Positions 54,338-63,968 are shown, counted from the stretch's first letter. The stretch: DNA of 64,000 nucleotides from Planctomycetota bacterium (GCA_029550925.1 JAKPGL010000030.1:1-64000), one strand, 5' to 3'. The notes: generated by a model not told the origin, from the sequence alone. Made by a program: numbers and translations.

Positions 54338-54776
54338 CACAGGAAGAGGTTGGATTGTTTTGGCAAGTTGGGCGAGTTTGGTTCTTTTGGTCGGTTGCGG
54401 GGGCAGTGATTTCCAACTGGCGCCTGCCAAAGGAAAAGTAACCTATAAAGGCAAGCCGCTGGAGTTCGGTACGGTCATTTTCATCCCGGAAAAAGGCCCG
54501 GCGGCTACAGGGCAGATTCAATCGGACGGCACATTCGTCCTGGAGACCGGTACGCAGAGCGGCGGCGTTCGAAAAGGCGCGGTGGTTGGAAAACACAAAG
54601 TGGAAATTCGCTGTATGGAGAATCAACGGCCTGGGTTCAAGCCGCCCGAAGGCCAGGAAATGCCCGCCGGCAAATCGCTCATCCCCACCAAATACAATCA
54701 AGCCGACTCTAGTAAGCTCACCGCCGAAGTAACCGCCAAAGGGCCTAATGAGTTTACCTTCGATCTGCAAGACTAA
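54318..54776 (+). CDS. Lipoprotein with carboxypeptidase-regulatory-like fold
   Basis: A 152-residue lipoprotein. The signal ends in a lipobox-like LLVGC. The mature part has the pattern [23 protein letters not shown] followed by [12 protein letters not shown], a transthyretin-like or carboxypeptidase-regulatory-like beta sandwich that is very common behind DUF1559 genes in planctomycetes. GAGGGAGGGG precedes the ATG, which overlaps the end of the DUF1559 gene, so the two are translationally coupled. It may assist the pilin-like protein at the outer membrane, but this is inferred from position only. Confidence 0.8.
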   Translation: MLRSLINTGRGWIVLASWASLVLLVGCGGSDFQLAPAKGKVTYKGKPLEFGTVIFIPEKGPAATGQIQSDGTFVLETGTQSGGVRKGAVVGKHKVEIRCMENQRPGFKPPEGQEMPAGKSLIPTKYNQADSSKLTAEVTAKGPNEFTFDLQD

Positions 54777-54883
54777 TTTGCTGATAATTTGTATAGCATT
54801 TGTCCGGGAGTATCTGGCGGCGGCTAAAAGGTGCTTTTTCTTCCCAATAGGCCGCGACTGTTCGCGCTGCGGAGACGGTCCGG

Positions 54884-55906
54884 TTACTCGTTTTTTTCCA
54901 CAATCCAGATATTGCGGAATCGCACCGGGCAGCCGTGGTTCTGGAGAAACAGGGGGCCTTTTTCGGGGCCTTCGGGCAACGGGGCGGCCCGTGTGGCGGA
55001 GGGCAATTCCACGTTTTCGTGGATCAGCACGCCGTTATGTCGGACCGTCATCCGGGGCCGCTCGACTAATTTCCCATCATGCCATTTAGCCGCCCGAAAC
55101 TCGATGTCATAGGTCTGCCAACTCAACGGTGGGAAACACATATTCACTTTTGGCCGGGCCACCCCATAAATCCCGCCGCATTCGTTATCCAGGCCCTCTA
55201 GGCCGAAACTGTCGAGGATTTGCACTTCATAGCGGGCCTGGGCATAGACGCCGCTGTTGCCGCGGCCTTGGCCCCGGGCGTACGGCATGAAAGGAGTCCG
55301 AAACTCTACGTGGATGGTGCAACTGCCAAACTTCTGTTTGCTCGTGGCGCCTTCCATCAGAAGGCCGTCCGGGGTCATTCGACCGCCCTGGAAGTGGTCG
55401 GCGGTGGTCCCATCGAAAAGCACGACCGCTCCAGCCGGCGGCTTGGCGCCTAGGGTGGGACTGCGACGTTCGACCTTTTGCAGTTTGGCGATCTGCCGAC
55501 CATCCGCATCCAGCACCGTGATAACGCCGCCGCGGAGTTCGGCCTTTCGGCCCTCGGGCAAGGAGAAAACGATCCGATCTGTTTGACGCTGGCCGTCCGT
55601 TTGGACCTTCTCGCTGCCGTCCCAACCATCGCCCGGCAGGCCGCCGGGATAGCCAACGGCATGAAATTTGCCGTCTCCCAGGGCGATCACCTGAGCGCCA
55701 TATTTCACAGGGCCGGAGTCGGTCTGCACCTGACCCACGTATTCCCCCTGGTCGGCAAAATCAGGACCTGCCTGAGCCGGGTCGGTAAATACCTTCGGCG
55801 AGGCAGGCTGCCCGGCCGAGAGGGGACGTACGCCCATCAGCCCAAGCCAACCGCTCGCTACCCCTACCGAAAACACCAGCACACTTGCCACAGCCGCTCG
55901 TCGCAT
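54884..55906 (-). CDS. DUF1080 (3-keto-disaccharide hydrolase-like) protein
   Basis: A 340-residue exported protein. The signal (VASVLVFSVGVASGWLGLMG) is followed by a segment of about 130 residues (GQVQTDSGPVKYGAQVIALG) and then a DUF1080/concanavalin-like domain: VVLFDGTTADHFQGG, FRTPFMPYARGQGRGNSGVYAQ, YEVQILDSFG, and a closing FRNIWIVEKN. Some DUF1080 proteins cleave 3-keto-glycosides made by Gfo/Idh/MocA enzymes, which fits the six such enzymes in this window. GAGGAGG supports the start at 55906; a longer frame to 56032 lacks a site. Confidence 0.82.
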   Translation of the reverse strand: MRRAAVASVLVFSVGVASGWLGLMGVRPLSAGQPASPKVFTDPAQAGPDFADQGEYVGQVQTDSGPVKYGAQVIALGDGKFHAVGYPGGLPGDGWDGSEKVQTDGQRQTDRIVFSLPEGRKAELRGGVITVLDADGRQIAKLQKVERRSPTLGAKPPAGAVVLFDGTTADHFQGGRMTPDGLLMEGATSKQKFGSCTIHVEFRTPFMPYARGQGRGNSGVYAQARYEVQILDSFGLEGLDNECGGIYGVARPKVNMCFPPLSWQTYDIEFRAAKWHDGKLVERPRMTVRHNGVLIHENVELPSATRAAPLPEGPEKGPLFLQNHGCPVRFRNIWIVEKNE

Positions 55907-56336
55907 CGTCTTGCCTCCTCGATAGGACAAAGATTCTGGAATGATCCTACCGGTTTTAACCGGAGCAGACCGGTAAGGACACTCCCTTCCAAGAAACGCC
56001 GCTTCGGGAACGGTGGTTCGGTGGGCGATCATCGGCCTACTCTCGGTGGGACCGCCAAGGGGCGTCTTCCCAGAAGCGGCAAACTGCTTTTATTGTGGTT
56101 TGTCGGCTGGAAGGATGCAAGACGCTGAGGGCCATCTTCAGCGTTTACAGAGGAAAAGGGTTTCGATACAATGGACCCTAGCGCACCATAAGGAACGGAA
56201 AAAAACCGAAATGGATCGCCGAGGAGAGGAGAAATCTCGACGATCTTTACGCCGGGATTTCGGGGCAGGGGGGAAGAGTGGAAGACAGCGGAATCTGTTT
56301 GACTTTGGGCGTCCGTAGAGGCAAAGGAGGATTGCC
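55907..56336. other. Gap between divergent genes
   Basis: About 430 bases between the DUF1080 gene and the thioredoxin-like gene. ACCGG repeats near 55950-55975 are the only pattern noticed. Promoters for both genes are expected. Confidence 0.5.
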
Positions 56337-57083
56337 ATGGAATCTCTTGCGAGGATGATCGGTTGGTTGGCGATGGGGATATTTTTGGTAAGTGTAGGGT
56401 GCGGCCAGCAGGAAAAGCCGTCGGCAACAGGACCGGGGGGAAAGCCTGAGAGCGGCGCTCAGGTGGGCCAGCAGAGTCCTGCAACGCCCAGTGGGCCGGA
56501 GCAGCCGGGCGGTCCCTCCGAAACCGTCTTGCCGACCAAGCAGCCGTCCCCGCCGCCGCCGCCCACGATTCCCAAAGTGGCCATGGATCAAACCCGTCGG
56601 TCCACCTTCCGCGTCTGGGTTGGGGATCAACTGCCGGCCGGACAACTTTTGGACCTCCAAGGCCGACAAGTCGCCCTGGAAAGCCTGTGGGGAGAGAAAC
56701 TGACGATCGTGGTGTTCTGGAACTCCCAGAGCCTTTCGGGCCTTCAGCAGTTGCAAGATTTGGCCAAGGACTTGCTTCCCAAGTATCAGGAAAAAGGGGT
56801 TCGGGCCGTGGCCGTCCATGTAGGCGGCGAGGCTTCGGAGGTCCAGAAGGTGTTGCCGACGGCGGCCTCTGGCTTGCCGGTACTAGTGGACCCCAACAGC
56901 GCCTATTTTACTCGGATCGCTCAGCCGTCGGCCAAGGGGGAAGTTGAACTACTGCCCCGCACCTACGTGGTTGATGCTCAGGGCAAAGTCCTGTGGTTAG
57001 ACATCGGTTATACAGAGTCCACCCTTCGGGGCGTCGAAATGAGCATCCGCGCGGTGCTGGGGCCGCTGGAAACTGGCAGATAG
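56337..57083 (+). CDS. Thioredoxin-fold lipoprotein lacking the CxxC motif
   Basis: A 248-residue lipoprotein (lipobox-like VSVGC at about residue 22) with a Pro/Gly/Ser-rich linker (about 25-80) and a TlpA/AhpC-type thioredoxin fold: LDLQGRQVALESLWGEKLTIVVFWNSQS, later VLVDPNSAYFTRIA and LPRTYVVDAQGKVLW. Where the active site WCxxC should be, the sequence reads FWNSQSLSG, so both Cys are missing and it cannot work as a thiol-disulfide reductase. A scaffold or chaperone role is possible. AAAGGAGG precedes the start. A DUF1559 gene follows 71 bp downstream. Confidence 0.78.
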   Translation: MESLARMIGWLAMGIFLVSVGCGQQEKPSATGPGGKPESGAQVGQQSPATPSGPEQPGGPSETVLPTKQPSPPPPPTIPKVAMDQTRRSTFRVWVGDQLPAGQLLDLQGRQVALESLWGEKLTIVVFWNSQSLSGLQQLQDLAKDLLPKYQEKGVRAVAVHVGGEASEVQKVLPTAASGLPVLVDPNSAYFTRIAQPSAKGEVELLPRTYVVDAQGKVLWLDIGYTESTLRGVEMSIRAVLGPLETGR

Positions 57084-57154
57084 GGCCTCGACCTTGAGCG
57101 AGGTTATGCGTCTGCGGCCGATAAAAGGGGGGGATCGTAAGGGGAGAGGGAGCG

Positions 57155-58285
57155 ATGAAAGATTGGATTTCGGGCGCCATGTTTTTGGAAGACGAACATA
57201 AAACTCCCGAAACGCCGTCTTTGGGCGTCAAAGGACGTGGTTTTACGTTAGTGGAACTTTTGGTGGTGATTACGATCATTGGGATTTTGATTGCACTATT
57301 GTTGCCGGCGGTGCAGGCGGCGCGCGAGGCGGCGCGGCGAGCACAATGCATCAACAATCTCAAGCAGATCGCCCTGGCTTTGCACAATTACCATAGTACC
57401 TATAAAATCTTCCCGCCCAGTTCGGTTTGGCGGCCCGGTACGGCCGACAACATCCAGCGCCTGAACAACCCCAATTTGAGCGAAAATTGGGTCATCCTGA
57501 TATTGCCCTTCTTGGAACAACAGGCTCTGCGGGACGCCTTTGATTTGAGCCGATATATTACCGATCCGGTCAACGAGCGGCCTCGCGGCACCGCGCTTTC
57601 GGTGATGTTGTGTCCTTCCGACGCTTATAACCGGACGCCTTACAACGGAAGCCAATACAACCAGGGGGCCAATTGGGCGAGGGGCAACTATGCGGCCAAT
57701 GCGGCGTTGGGGAAGATGACCGTCAATGGACATACCGGCTACGGCGGTACGGAGAGTGCGGCCACGGACGCATCGTCCGGTTGGCGGCATCCGCTCATTC
57801 GCGGCGTGATGGGGGCCAATACGTCGGTCTCGATCGACGAAATTCGGGATGGAACCAGTCAGACGATCCTGGTGGGCGAGATTCGGGCTGGCGTGGTACC
57901 GATCGATCCCCGCGGCGTGTGGGCCATGAGCGGCGGATGTCCTAGCGCCCTCTGGTCGCATGGATATATCGGCGACGCCAACGGCCCGAACGCACCGTAT
58001 CTTAACGCCGACGACACGAACGGGTGCAGTGATACACGGTCGGCCGTCGGCGGCGCCGAACGCCTCGCACAAATGGGGATGCCTTGTGCGGAGGGCAGTC
58101 GGCCCAATTATCAACAGGCGGCCCGCAGTATGCATCCGGGCGGCATTCATGCGGCCATGGCCGACGGAAGCGTCCACTTCATCAGCGATTACGTCCAAAC
58201 CGGAACCTCTCAAACCAACCTGGGCGTGTGGGATCGGTTGAACCTGTCGGCCGACGGCCTGCCGATGTCCGCAGGTTCATATTGA
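57155..58285 (+). CDS. DUF1559 pilin-like protein
   Basis: A 376-residue prepilin-like protein. The leader of 29 residues ends at [20 protein letters not shown]. The DUF1559 body follows, with [40 protein letters not shown] and the closing SMHPGGIHAAMADGSVHFIS. GGGGAGAGGG precedes the ATG. Compared with the copy at 53.3 kb the body is longer in the middle (about 165-230). It lies behind the thioredoxin-like lipoprotein gene on the same strand and could be cotranscribed with it. Confidence 0.9.
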   Translation: MKDWISGAMFLEDEHKTPETPSLGVKGRGFTLVELLVVITIIGILIALLLPAVQAAREAARRAQCINNLKQIALALHNYHSTYKIFPPSSVWRPGTADNIQRLNNPNLSENWVILILPFLEQQALRDAFDLSRYITDPVNERPRGTALSVMLCPSDAYNRTPYNGSQYNQGANWARGNYAANAALGKMTVNGHTGYGGTESAATDASSGWRHPLIRGVMGANTSVSIDEIRDGTSQTILVGEIRAGVVPIDPRGVWAMSGGCPSALWSHGYIGDANGPNAPYLNADDTNGCSDTRSAVGGAERLAQMGMPCAEGSRPNYQQAARSMHPGGIHAAMADGSVHFISDYVQTGTSQTNLGVWDRLNLSADGLPMSAGSY

Positions 58286-58413
58286 GACGCCGAGCTTTCC
58301 CACAAAACGGAACTCGAAGACGCCATAGACGGCGCCCCCGGCGGCAAGGTATGATAAGAGGAAACTTCGTTGTCTTCTGAATCCGTGAAGGGTTTTTCTC
58401 ACGAGTGATTTTT

Positions 58414-59193
58414 ATGCGTCCTTGGAAACTTGCTGAAACCAACTACGGTACGGTCAAACATCTTCATTACGAAACGGCGGTGATCCCTTTCGGGGCCACT
58501 GAACCCCATAACCTTCATCTGCCTTACGGCATCGACACCCTGGAAGGGGAAACCGTGGGGGAGAAAATCTGCGAGGCGGCTTGGAATCGCGGGGCCAAAG
58601 TCGTGCTGCTGCCCACGCTCCCCTATGGAACCCAAACCAACCATATGCGGTTCCCTTTGGCCATGAACCTGAACCCCTCCACCTTGGCCTTGATCATCAA
58701 AGACCTGGTGGAATCGTTGGAAGCGACGGGGATTTTGAAAATCGTGATCTTAAACAGCCACGGCGGCAACGATTTCAAGTGGGTGCTGCGGGAACTCTAT
58801 GGCAAGACGAAGGCGCATCTGTTTTTGTGCAATTGGTACGCCATTTTTCGGGATGTATATCATGAGATTTTCCAGGAAGTGGACGACCACGCCGGCGAAA
58901 TGGAAACGTCGTTTGCCTTAGCATATTTTCCGGAATTGGTTGGACGGAATCCGGACGGCTCCTTGGCGGCGGACCCGACGCCGCCGGCCAAGACCCGATT
59001 CGAAGCGATTAACCGCGGCTGGATATCGATTACTCGGCCCTGGCACCTGCTGACGAAAAACGCCGGGGTGGGCAATCCTTTGGCCGCCGCCCCAGAAAAG
59101 GCGCACCGGATGATGGATGTGGTGGTGGAGCGGTTGGCGCAATTTTTGGTGGAGCTTTCCGCCGCCCCGTTGGACGAACGATTTCCCTACTAA
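58414..59193 (+). CDS. Creatininase-family amidohydrolase
   Basis: A 259-residue cytoplasmic protein of the creatininase family, which hydrolyses cyclic amides or formamides with two metal ions. Metal ligands are seen in GATEPHNLHLPYGIDT (Glu, His, Asp), NSHGGND (His) and DDHAGEMETS (Glu). No signal sequence. The start is not certain: the ATG at 58414 is chosen, and a GTG three codons upstream is an alternative; neither has a strong ribosome site. The substrate cannot be told; members act on creatinine, on mycofactocin precursors and on riboflavin-pathway formamides. Confidence 0.85.
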   Translation: MRPWKLAETNYGTVKHLHYETAVIPFGATEPHNLHLPYGIDTLEGETVGEKICEAAWNRGAKVVLLPTLPYGTQTNHMRFPLAMNLNPSTLALIIKDLVESLEATGILKIVILNSHGGNDFKWVLRELYGKTKAHLFLCNWYAIFRDVYHEIFQEVDDHAGEMETSFALAYFPELVGRNPDGSLAADPTPPAKTRFEAINRGWISITRPWHLLTKNAGVGNPLAAAPEKAHRMMDVVVERLAQFLVELSAAPLDERFPY

Positions 59194-59358
59194 AACCGTT
59201 TTCTTATCCGTTGGGAAGGCGGTTGCCTTGGGACGCGAACAGGAGGGAAGGGGGATTTCGGTTTTTCGCCTTTTGCCGCTTCCGTTTTTGGGGGAGGAGA
59301 ATGTACAATAGAAGGAAATAGAGAGGGTATGTTTCGCCTTGGGTTTAGGTGAGGAGAA

Positions 59359-59793
59359 ATGGCGAAATCCAATCAAGAGTCAGCCAAAAAGCGATCCAGT
59401 CGAACTTCCGTCGCCCTTCAACGGGCGGTCCGAGCGGCCCAGGCGGCCGAAGAAACCCGCGGTCGGGACGTCCTTGTCCTCGATATGCGTAAACTGACGA
59501 CTCTGTTTGACTATTTTATATTGGCCACCGGAACAAGCCGACGCCAACTCCACGCTATGAGCGAACAGATCGACCAGGTCCTACAGACCGAAATGGGCGA
59601 CCGTCGGATCGGACTGGAAGGCTACGAAGAAAGCCGATGGATCGTCATGGACTACGGGGATGTCGTGGTGCATCTGTTTGACGAGGAAACCCGATCCTAT
59701 TATGCTCTGGAAGAATTGTGGACCCAGGCCAAGCGCGTTCCTTGGCAACGGGTCCTTGCCCGCCTCGGATCGGCCGAAAAAGCGGCGCAATGA
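59359..59793 (+). CDS. rsfS: Ribosomal silencing factor RsfS
   Basis: A 144-residue RsfS/Iojap-family protein. It binds ribosomal protein uL14 and blocks subunit joining when nutrients are low. The family core is intact: DVLVLDMRKLTTLFDYFILATG, SEQIDQVL, RWIVMDYGDVVVHLFDEETR and YYALEELW. The first 35 residues are a basic extension. GAGGAG lies just before the ATG. The gene is followed by argS on the same strand. Confidence 0.95.
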   Translation: MAKSNQESAKKRSSRTSVALQRAVRAAQAAEETRGRDVLVLDMRKLTTLFDYFILATGTSRRQLHAMSEQIDQVLQTEMGDRRIGLEGYEESRWIVMDYGDVVVHLFDEETRSYYALEELWTQAKRVPWQRVLARLGSAEKAAQ

Positions 59794-59917
59794 TCCCCTC
59801 TGGTTTGTACTGAGTGCCGTTCAGGAGTCTTTCGGCGGTCAGAAGGAATCGATCGGCTTGAGGGAGGTCCGGGGTCTTTAGCGGCGGTTTTTATATATAT
59901 AGTTATATTGTGATTTT

Positions 59918-61918
59918 ATGTCCATCCTTACAGAATTGAAACGTCGGTTTGAGGACGCGTTGCGGTCCTGGGCGGCAGAGGCTAGGGACCTGTTGGAAAT
60001 GATCCGGCCGAGTCAGGAGGAGCGGTTCGGCGATTATCAGGCGAATCTGGCGATGCCCTTGGGCAAACGCCTTGGCCGACCGCCCCGGGAAATCGCCGCC
60101 GAACTGGCGGCTCGGTTGGATGTGTCCGACATGGCCGAACCGCCGGAAATCGCCGGGCCGGGGTTTATCAACTTTCGGCTGCGAACCGACTGGCTGGCCG
60201 AACAATTGACCCGCGCAGCGGCCGATCCCCGACTCGGGGTCCCCTTGGTCAGCTCGCCGCGGACCTATGTGATCGACTATTCCGCTCCGAATGTGGCCAA
60301 ACCCATGCACGTGGGCCATATCCGCTCCACCGTCATCGGCGACGCCTTATGCCGAATGCTTCGGTTCATGGGCTGCCGCGTCATCAGCGACAACCACATC
60401 GGCGACTGGGGCGTCCAGTTTGGCATGATTCTGTACGGATACAAGCATTTTCTCGATCCGGAGGCGTACCGTCGGCAACCGGTGCAGGAGTTGGCTCGTC
60501 TGTATCGACTGGTTCGCCTGCTGATGGACTATCAGGAGGCCAAGGCGAAATTGGCCGAGGGCCGACTCCAGGCTCGCATTGCCGAACTTCAGTCGCACTT
60601 TCCCCAACCCCTCTCGGCAGGTTCCGGCCAGTCGAACCCGGCCCAATCTTCCAAAACTTCCCTATCTGGCAAAGAGGCGCCCGTAGCCCGGGCGATGAAA
60701 AAAGAACTTGCCGAGTTAATCGAAGAACAAGCGGAGCTGGAGAAAAAGACGGCTCAGGTCGAGCAATCGGCGGAGTTGGCCCGTCTGGCCGCCGAACATC
60801 CGAACTTGGAAAGCCGCGTGCTTGCCGAGACGGCCAAACTGCACGCAGGCGACCCGGAAAACCGCCGACTCTGGCAAGAGTTTTTGCCCCATTGCCTGGC
60901 GGAGTTGGACCGGATTTACCAGCGTCTGGGCGTCCAGTTCGACTGGACCTTGGGCGAAAGTTTCTATCACGACCGGTTGGCCGGCTTGGTGGAGGAGCTT
61001 TTGGCCCGGGGATTGGCCCGAATCAGCGACGGCGCCGTCTGCATCTTCTTGGACGGTTTCGATACTCCGATGATCATCCGTAAACAAGACGGCGCGTTCC
61101 TTTACGCCACTACGGACTTGGCCACCTTGCAATATCGGATGGAAACCTGGCGTCCGGACGCCATCCTGTATGTGGTCGATCATCGGCAGAGTCTGCATTT
61201 TCAGCAACTGTTTGCTGTGGCTCGGCTGCTCGGTTACCGCGATGTGGAGCTTCAGCATATCAGCTTCGGCACGGTTTTGGGCGAAGACGGCCGACCGTTC
61301 AAAACGCGAGAAGGCGACCTGGTGGGCTTGGAAAGTCTGCTGGACGAGGCCGTGACGCGGGCCTTGAAAATCGTTTCCGAAAACGACGACGCCAAGCCAG
61401 ACGGACCGGAACTTTCTTCTGAGCAACGGGCCGAGATCGCCGAACGAGTCGGCATTGGCGCGGTCAAGTACGCCGATCTGTCCCAAAACCGAACAAGCGA
61501 TTATGTGTTTAGCTATCCGAAAATGCTGGCGCTGAGCGGCAATACGTCCGCCTACATGCAATACGCCTACGCCCGAGTGCGAAGCATCTTCCGCAAAGGC
61601 GGCGTCGAGCCGGAATCGCTGCGGAATTCCGGCGCCCCCATTCTGCTGACCACGCCGCCGGAACGCGACTTGGGACTGGCCCTGTTGCGGTTTGGTGAAA
61701 CCTTGGAACTGGCCCTGCAAGATTATCGGCCGAATCTGCTGACGGCGTATCTCTATGACTTGGCCAACCGTTATTCCGCCTTCTTTGAACAGTGTCCTGT
61801 GCTCAAGGCCCAACCGGATTCCCTACGCACAAGCCGACTCCTCCTGTGCGATCTCACGGCGCGGACCATCCAAAAAGGCCTGGAGCTTTTGGGCATCGAG
61901 GTCGTCGAGCGGATGTAG
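59918..61918 (+). CDS. argS: Arginyl-tRNA synthetase
   Basis: Charges tRNA-Arg with arginine in the cytoplasm. The 666-residue protein shows the N-terminal Add1 region, the class I HIGH motif as HVGH in PNVAKPMHVGHIRST, and the C-terminal anticodon-binding part with SGNTSAYMQYAYARVRSIFRK. A Lys/Glu-rich insertion (about residues 205-310) makes it some 80 residues longer than typical bacterial ArgS. No ribosome site precedes the ATG: the leader is the AT-rich TTATATATATAGTTATATTG, so initiation may be unusual or rely on an AT-rich enhancer. Confidence 0.95.
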   Translation: MSILTELKRRFEDALRSWAAEARDLLEMIRPSQEERFGDYQANLAMPLGKRLGRPPREIAAELAARLDVSDMAEPPEIAGPGFINFRLRTDWLAEQLTRAAADPRLGVPLVSSPRTYVIDYSAPNVAKPMHVGHIRSTVIGDALCRMLRFMGCRVISDNHIGDWGVQFGMILYGYKHFLDPEAYRRQPVQELARLYRLVRLLMDYQEAKAKLAEGRLQARIAELQSHFPQPLSAGSGQSNPAQSSKTSLSGKEAPVARAMKKELAELIEEQAELEKKTAQVEQSAELARLAAEHPNLESRVLAETAKLHAGDPENRRLWQEFLPHCLAELDRIYQRLGVQFDWTLGESFYHDRLAGLVEELLARGLARISDGAVCIFLDGFDTPMIIRKQDGAFLYATTDLATLQYRMETWRPDAILYVVDHRQSLHFQQLFAVARLLGYRDVELQHISFGTVLGEDGRPFKTREGDLVGLESLLDEAVTRALKIVSENDDAKPDGPELSSEQRAEIAERVGIGAVKYADLSQNRTSDYVFSYPKMLALSGNTSAYMQYAYARVRSIFRKGGVEPESLRNSGAPILLTTPPERDLGLALLRFGETLELALQDYRPNLLTAYLYDLANRYSAFFEQCPVLKAQPDSLRTSRLLLCDLTARTIQKGLELLGIEVVERM

Positions 61919-61992
61919 CGGTGCGTTGTTGAGGTTTCTCTTTGGGCGTCAGAAACAGCCGCCTCCTTGGGGTGGCAAATGCGGCGCAGAGT

Positions 61993-63225
61993 TTATTTCT
62001 TTTTTCCCAGCAATTTTTCTTCGGCGGCGATGGCTTGAAGGATCAAGGTGCGGCTTTTGGAGTTGCGGGCCGCCTCTTTGGCTAATGTAAGGGCTGCCTG
62101 GGCGTCGGCTTGACGGCGGCTCCGGACCGCCTCATCGGCCAGGTTCAGGCTCAAAAGGACCACATCCCGATAGTGGAGCGGAGAGCGGGCGCCCTCGGCG
62201 GCCTTTTTAAGCATTTGGAGTTTCATTTGGATGAGGTCCACGTTGTACAGTTCGGCCATTTGTTCGATGGCCGAGGCCGCTGTCCGCACGTCGCTGGCCG
62301 AGGCCGCCAAATCTCCAGCCTCCCGGAGCATGACAAATCGCTTGAGCGAATCGGAGTTCTTTTGTACATCTGACAGAAGTTTACGTGCCAGTTCCTCTTT
62401 GGCCGACGGGGTCACGGCCCTGGCAAAAGATCGAGCATATTCCTCTTTCAGCTCTTTTTCCGCCTGTTGGAGCTGATCTTCTTTCGGCAGAGGGGGTTTT
62501 TTGGCCGCCGCCTCCGCCGCATCCAGCTCCGCCAACAGCGGACCGATGTCCAATCCCGCCCGCATCGCCTCCTCCCAAAGTTTACGGGCTTGGGCTGGGT
62601 CGCCCTTCTCGTCCACCGCCAAAAACGCCCCTATCGCTACTTTGGAAACGTTGTCTTTAGCGAGGGATCGCTTGGCCAAGGCCAAGACAATTTCACTAGG
62701 CATCGTCTCCCACCGGTAAAGCCGATTCACTCCTTCCACCCGAAGCGTCAGCCCCGCCGCCAACGGTTCCACCACGGCCGCCTTGACCTTTTTCATCCGG
62801 CCCAGTTCCACCTCAATCTCTTGGCCGGCTTCGAGCTTCTGGGCGCCTTTGATCGTTAGTTGCCAAAATTGCCGGAGATAATCCAGCAACGTCTCTAGCC
62901 GATCCACCTCTTGCTTTTCTTCTTCGCTGCGGGCGTTTTCCCGGGCCAATCGCAGGGCCTGAGAGGCTTGGTCCAACTGCCGTTTGGACATGCACCTGCG
63001 GGCGTCGGTTACCGCCGTTCGATATGCGGCGGCCCGCCGACTTTCCTCCGCCCACAGGGTGGAACGCCCCCCCACCCAAACCACCCCCACTTTTTCTAAT
63101 TCTAAAATCCCCTCACCTAGGGCGACGGCAAAAAAAATCCACCCGGCCAAAACATATCGCCCCCCAGCGATCTTCCCGGCGGCGCCGATTCTCGCCCCCT
63201 TTTGGTCCCAACCCAAGCTCTTCAT
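61993..63225 (-). CDS. Secreted helical protein of unknown function
   Basis: A 410-residue protein with a signal segment (GRYVLAGWIFFAVALGEGI, about 22-40) and a mature part that is mostly helical and rich in Ala, Lys and Glu, with likely coiled coils at about 75-120 (KRQLDQASQALRLARENARS) and 235-300. A short beta-rich piece lies between (VEPLAAGLTLRVEGVNRLYR). No known domain. AGGAGGGG precedes the ATG at 63225; an upstream in-frame ATG lacks this. It converges on argS. Confidence 0.7.
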   Translation of the reverse strand: MKSLGWDQKGARIGAAGKIAGGRYVLAGWIFFAVALGEGILELEKVGVVWVGGRSTLWAEESRRAAAYRTAVTDARRCMSKRQLDQASQALRLARENARSEEEKQEVDRLETLLDYLRQFWQLTIKGAQKLEAGQEIEVELGRMKKVKAAVVEPLAAGLTLRVEGVNRLYRWETMPSEIVLALAKRSLAKDNVSKVAIGAFLAVDEKGDPAQARKLWEEAMRAGLDIGPLLAELDAAEAAAKKPPLPKEDQLQQAEKELKEEYARSFARAVTPSAKEELARKLLSDVQKNSDSLKRFVMLREAGDLAASASDVRTAASAIEQMAELYNVDLIQMKLQMLKKAAEGARSPLHYRDVVLLSLNLADEAVRSRRQADAQAALTLAKEAARNSKSRTLILQAIAAEEKLLGKKK

Positions 63226-63379
63226 CCGGCCCCTCCTTATGGAAATGAGGTTTCTAGGGCAACCAAAATGCATGCCCTTTGGGGACTCCCCCATCTCTCC
63301 TCTCGGATTTTCTCGATGATTGCCGGGGCAATCTTCCCTACCCTAGCCCCCCAAGGATTTCCATAGGCGAAGAGGCCCT

Positions 63380-63823
63380 TCATGTGGCGGCCAGTTGAAT
63401 CCGTGCGCCCTCCAACCGATGCGCCAACAGCTTAGCTACCTGCGTCATCAGCCGATACCCAAGAATCGGGTTCTCTTCGCAAAGTTGTCGAAGTTTTTCC
63501 GCTTGAATGGCGATCAAATGGGTGTCCTTGGTGGTGGTTCCGTAAGCCGTGGTTCGATATGGCTCCACCAAGGCCGACCAAACCAGCAAGTCCCCATCGA
63601 CCAACGTGTCCACGGTGCGCATCTCGCCGCTGCCAAGAAGGTATTGAATGTTCACCTCACCTTGGACAATCACATAAAGATAGTTTGCCGGCATCCCTTC
63701 GTCAAAAAGGCGAGTGCCCGCCGGCGCCGTCCGCTCCTCCGCAATCATCGCAATCTGCTTGAGCAACGCCTCATTCAGCCCCGCAAAACTCTGAAACCGA
63801 CGCAATAATTCCGGCGACACCAT
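63380..63823 (-). CDS. Cyclic nucleotide-binding domain protein
   Basis: A 147-residue protein made of one Crp-like cyclic nucleotide-binding domain: LLKQIAMIAEERTAPAGTRLFDEG, YLYVIVQGEVNIQYL, and the phosphate-binding region DGDLLVWSALVEPYRTTAYG. The expected GE(L/M) and Arg of a canonical cAMP pocket are replaced, so ligand binding is uncertain. There is no DNA-binding helix-turn-helix, so it is not a Crp-type activator on its own. AAGGAGG supports the start at 63823. Confidence 0.82.
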   Translation of the reverse strand: MVSPELLRRFQSFAGLNEALLKQIAMIAEERTAPAGTRLFDEGMPANYLYVIVQGEVNIQYLLGSGEMRTVDTLVDGDLLVWSALVEPYRTTAYGTTTKDTHLIAIQAEKLRQLCEENPILGYRLMTQVAKLLAHRLEGARIQLAAT

Positions 63824-63939
63824 CGCAGACCTCCTTCCATTAAGAAACTTCCAATACCTTCTATGCTCTCTTCTCCTGAGCAAAAATGACCCTATTAGCG
63901 ATCCAAAATCGCCTGCCCACGGAGAACATCCTCGCTTTG

Positions 63940-63968
63940 ACTATATCATATCCTGCCCCGCCGCTCAA
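63940..63968 (-). promoter_or_regulatory. Sigma-70-type promoter
   Basis: On the minus strand TTGAGC (63963-63968) and TATAGT (63940-63945) are separated by 17 bases. This is a good housekeeping promoter for the cyclic nucleotide-binding protein gene, with a leader of about 110 bases. Confidence 0.6.
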
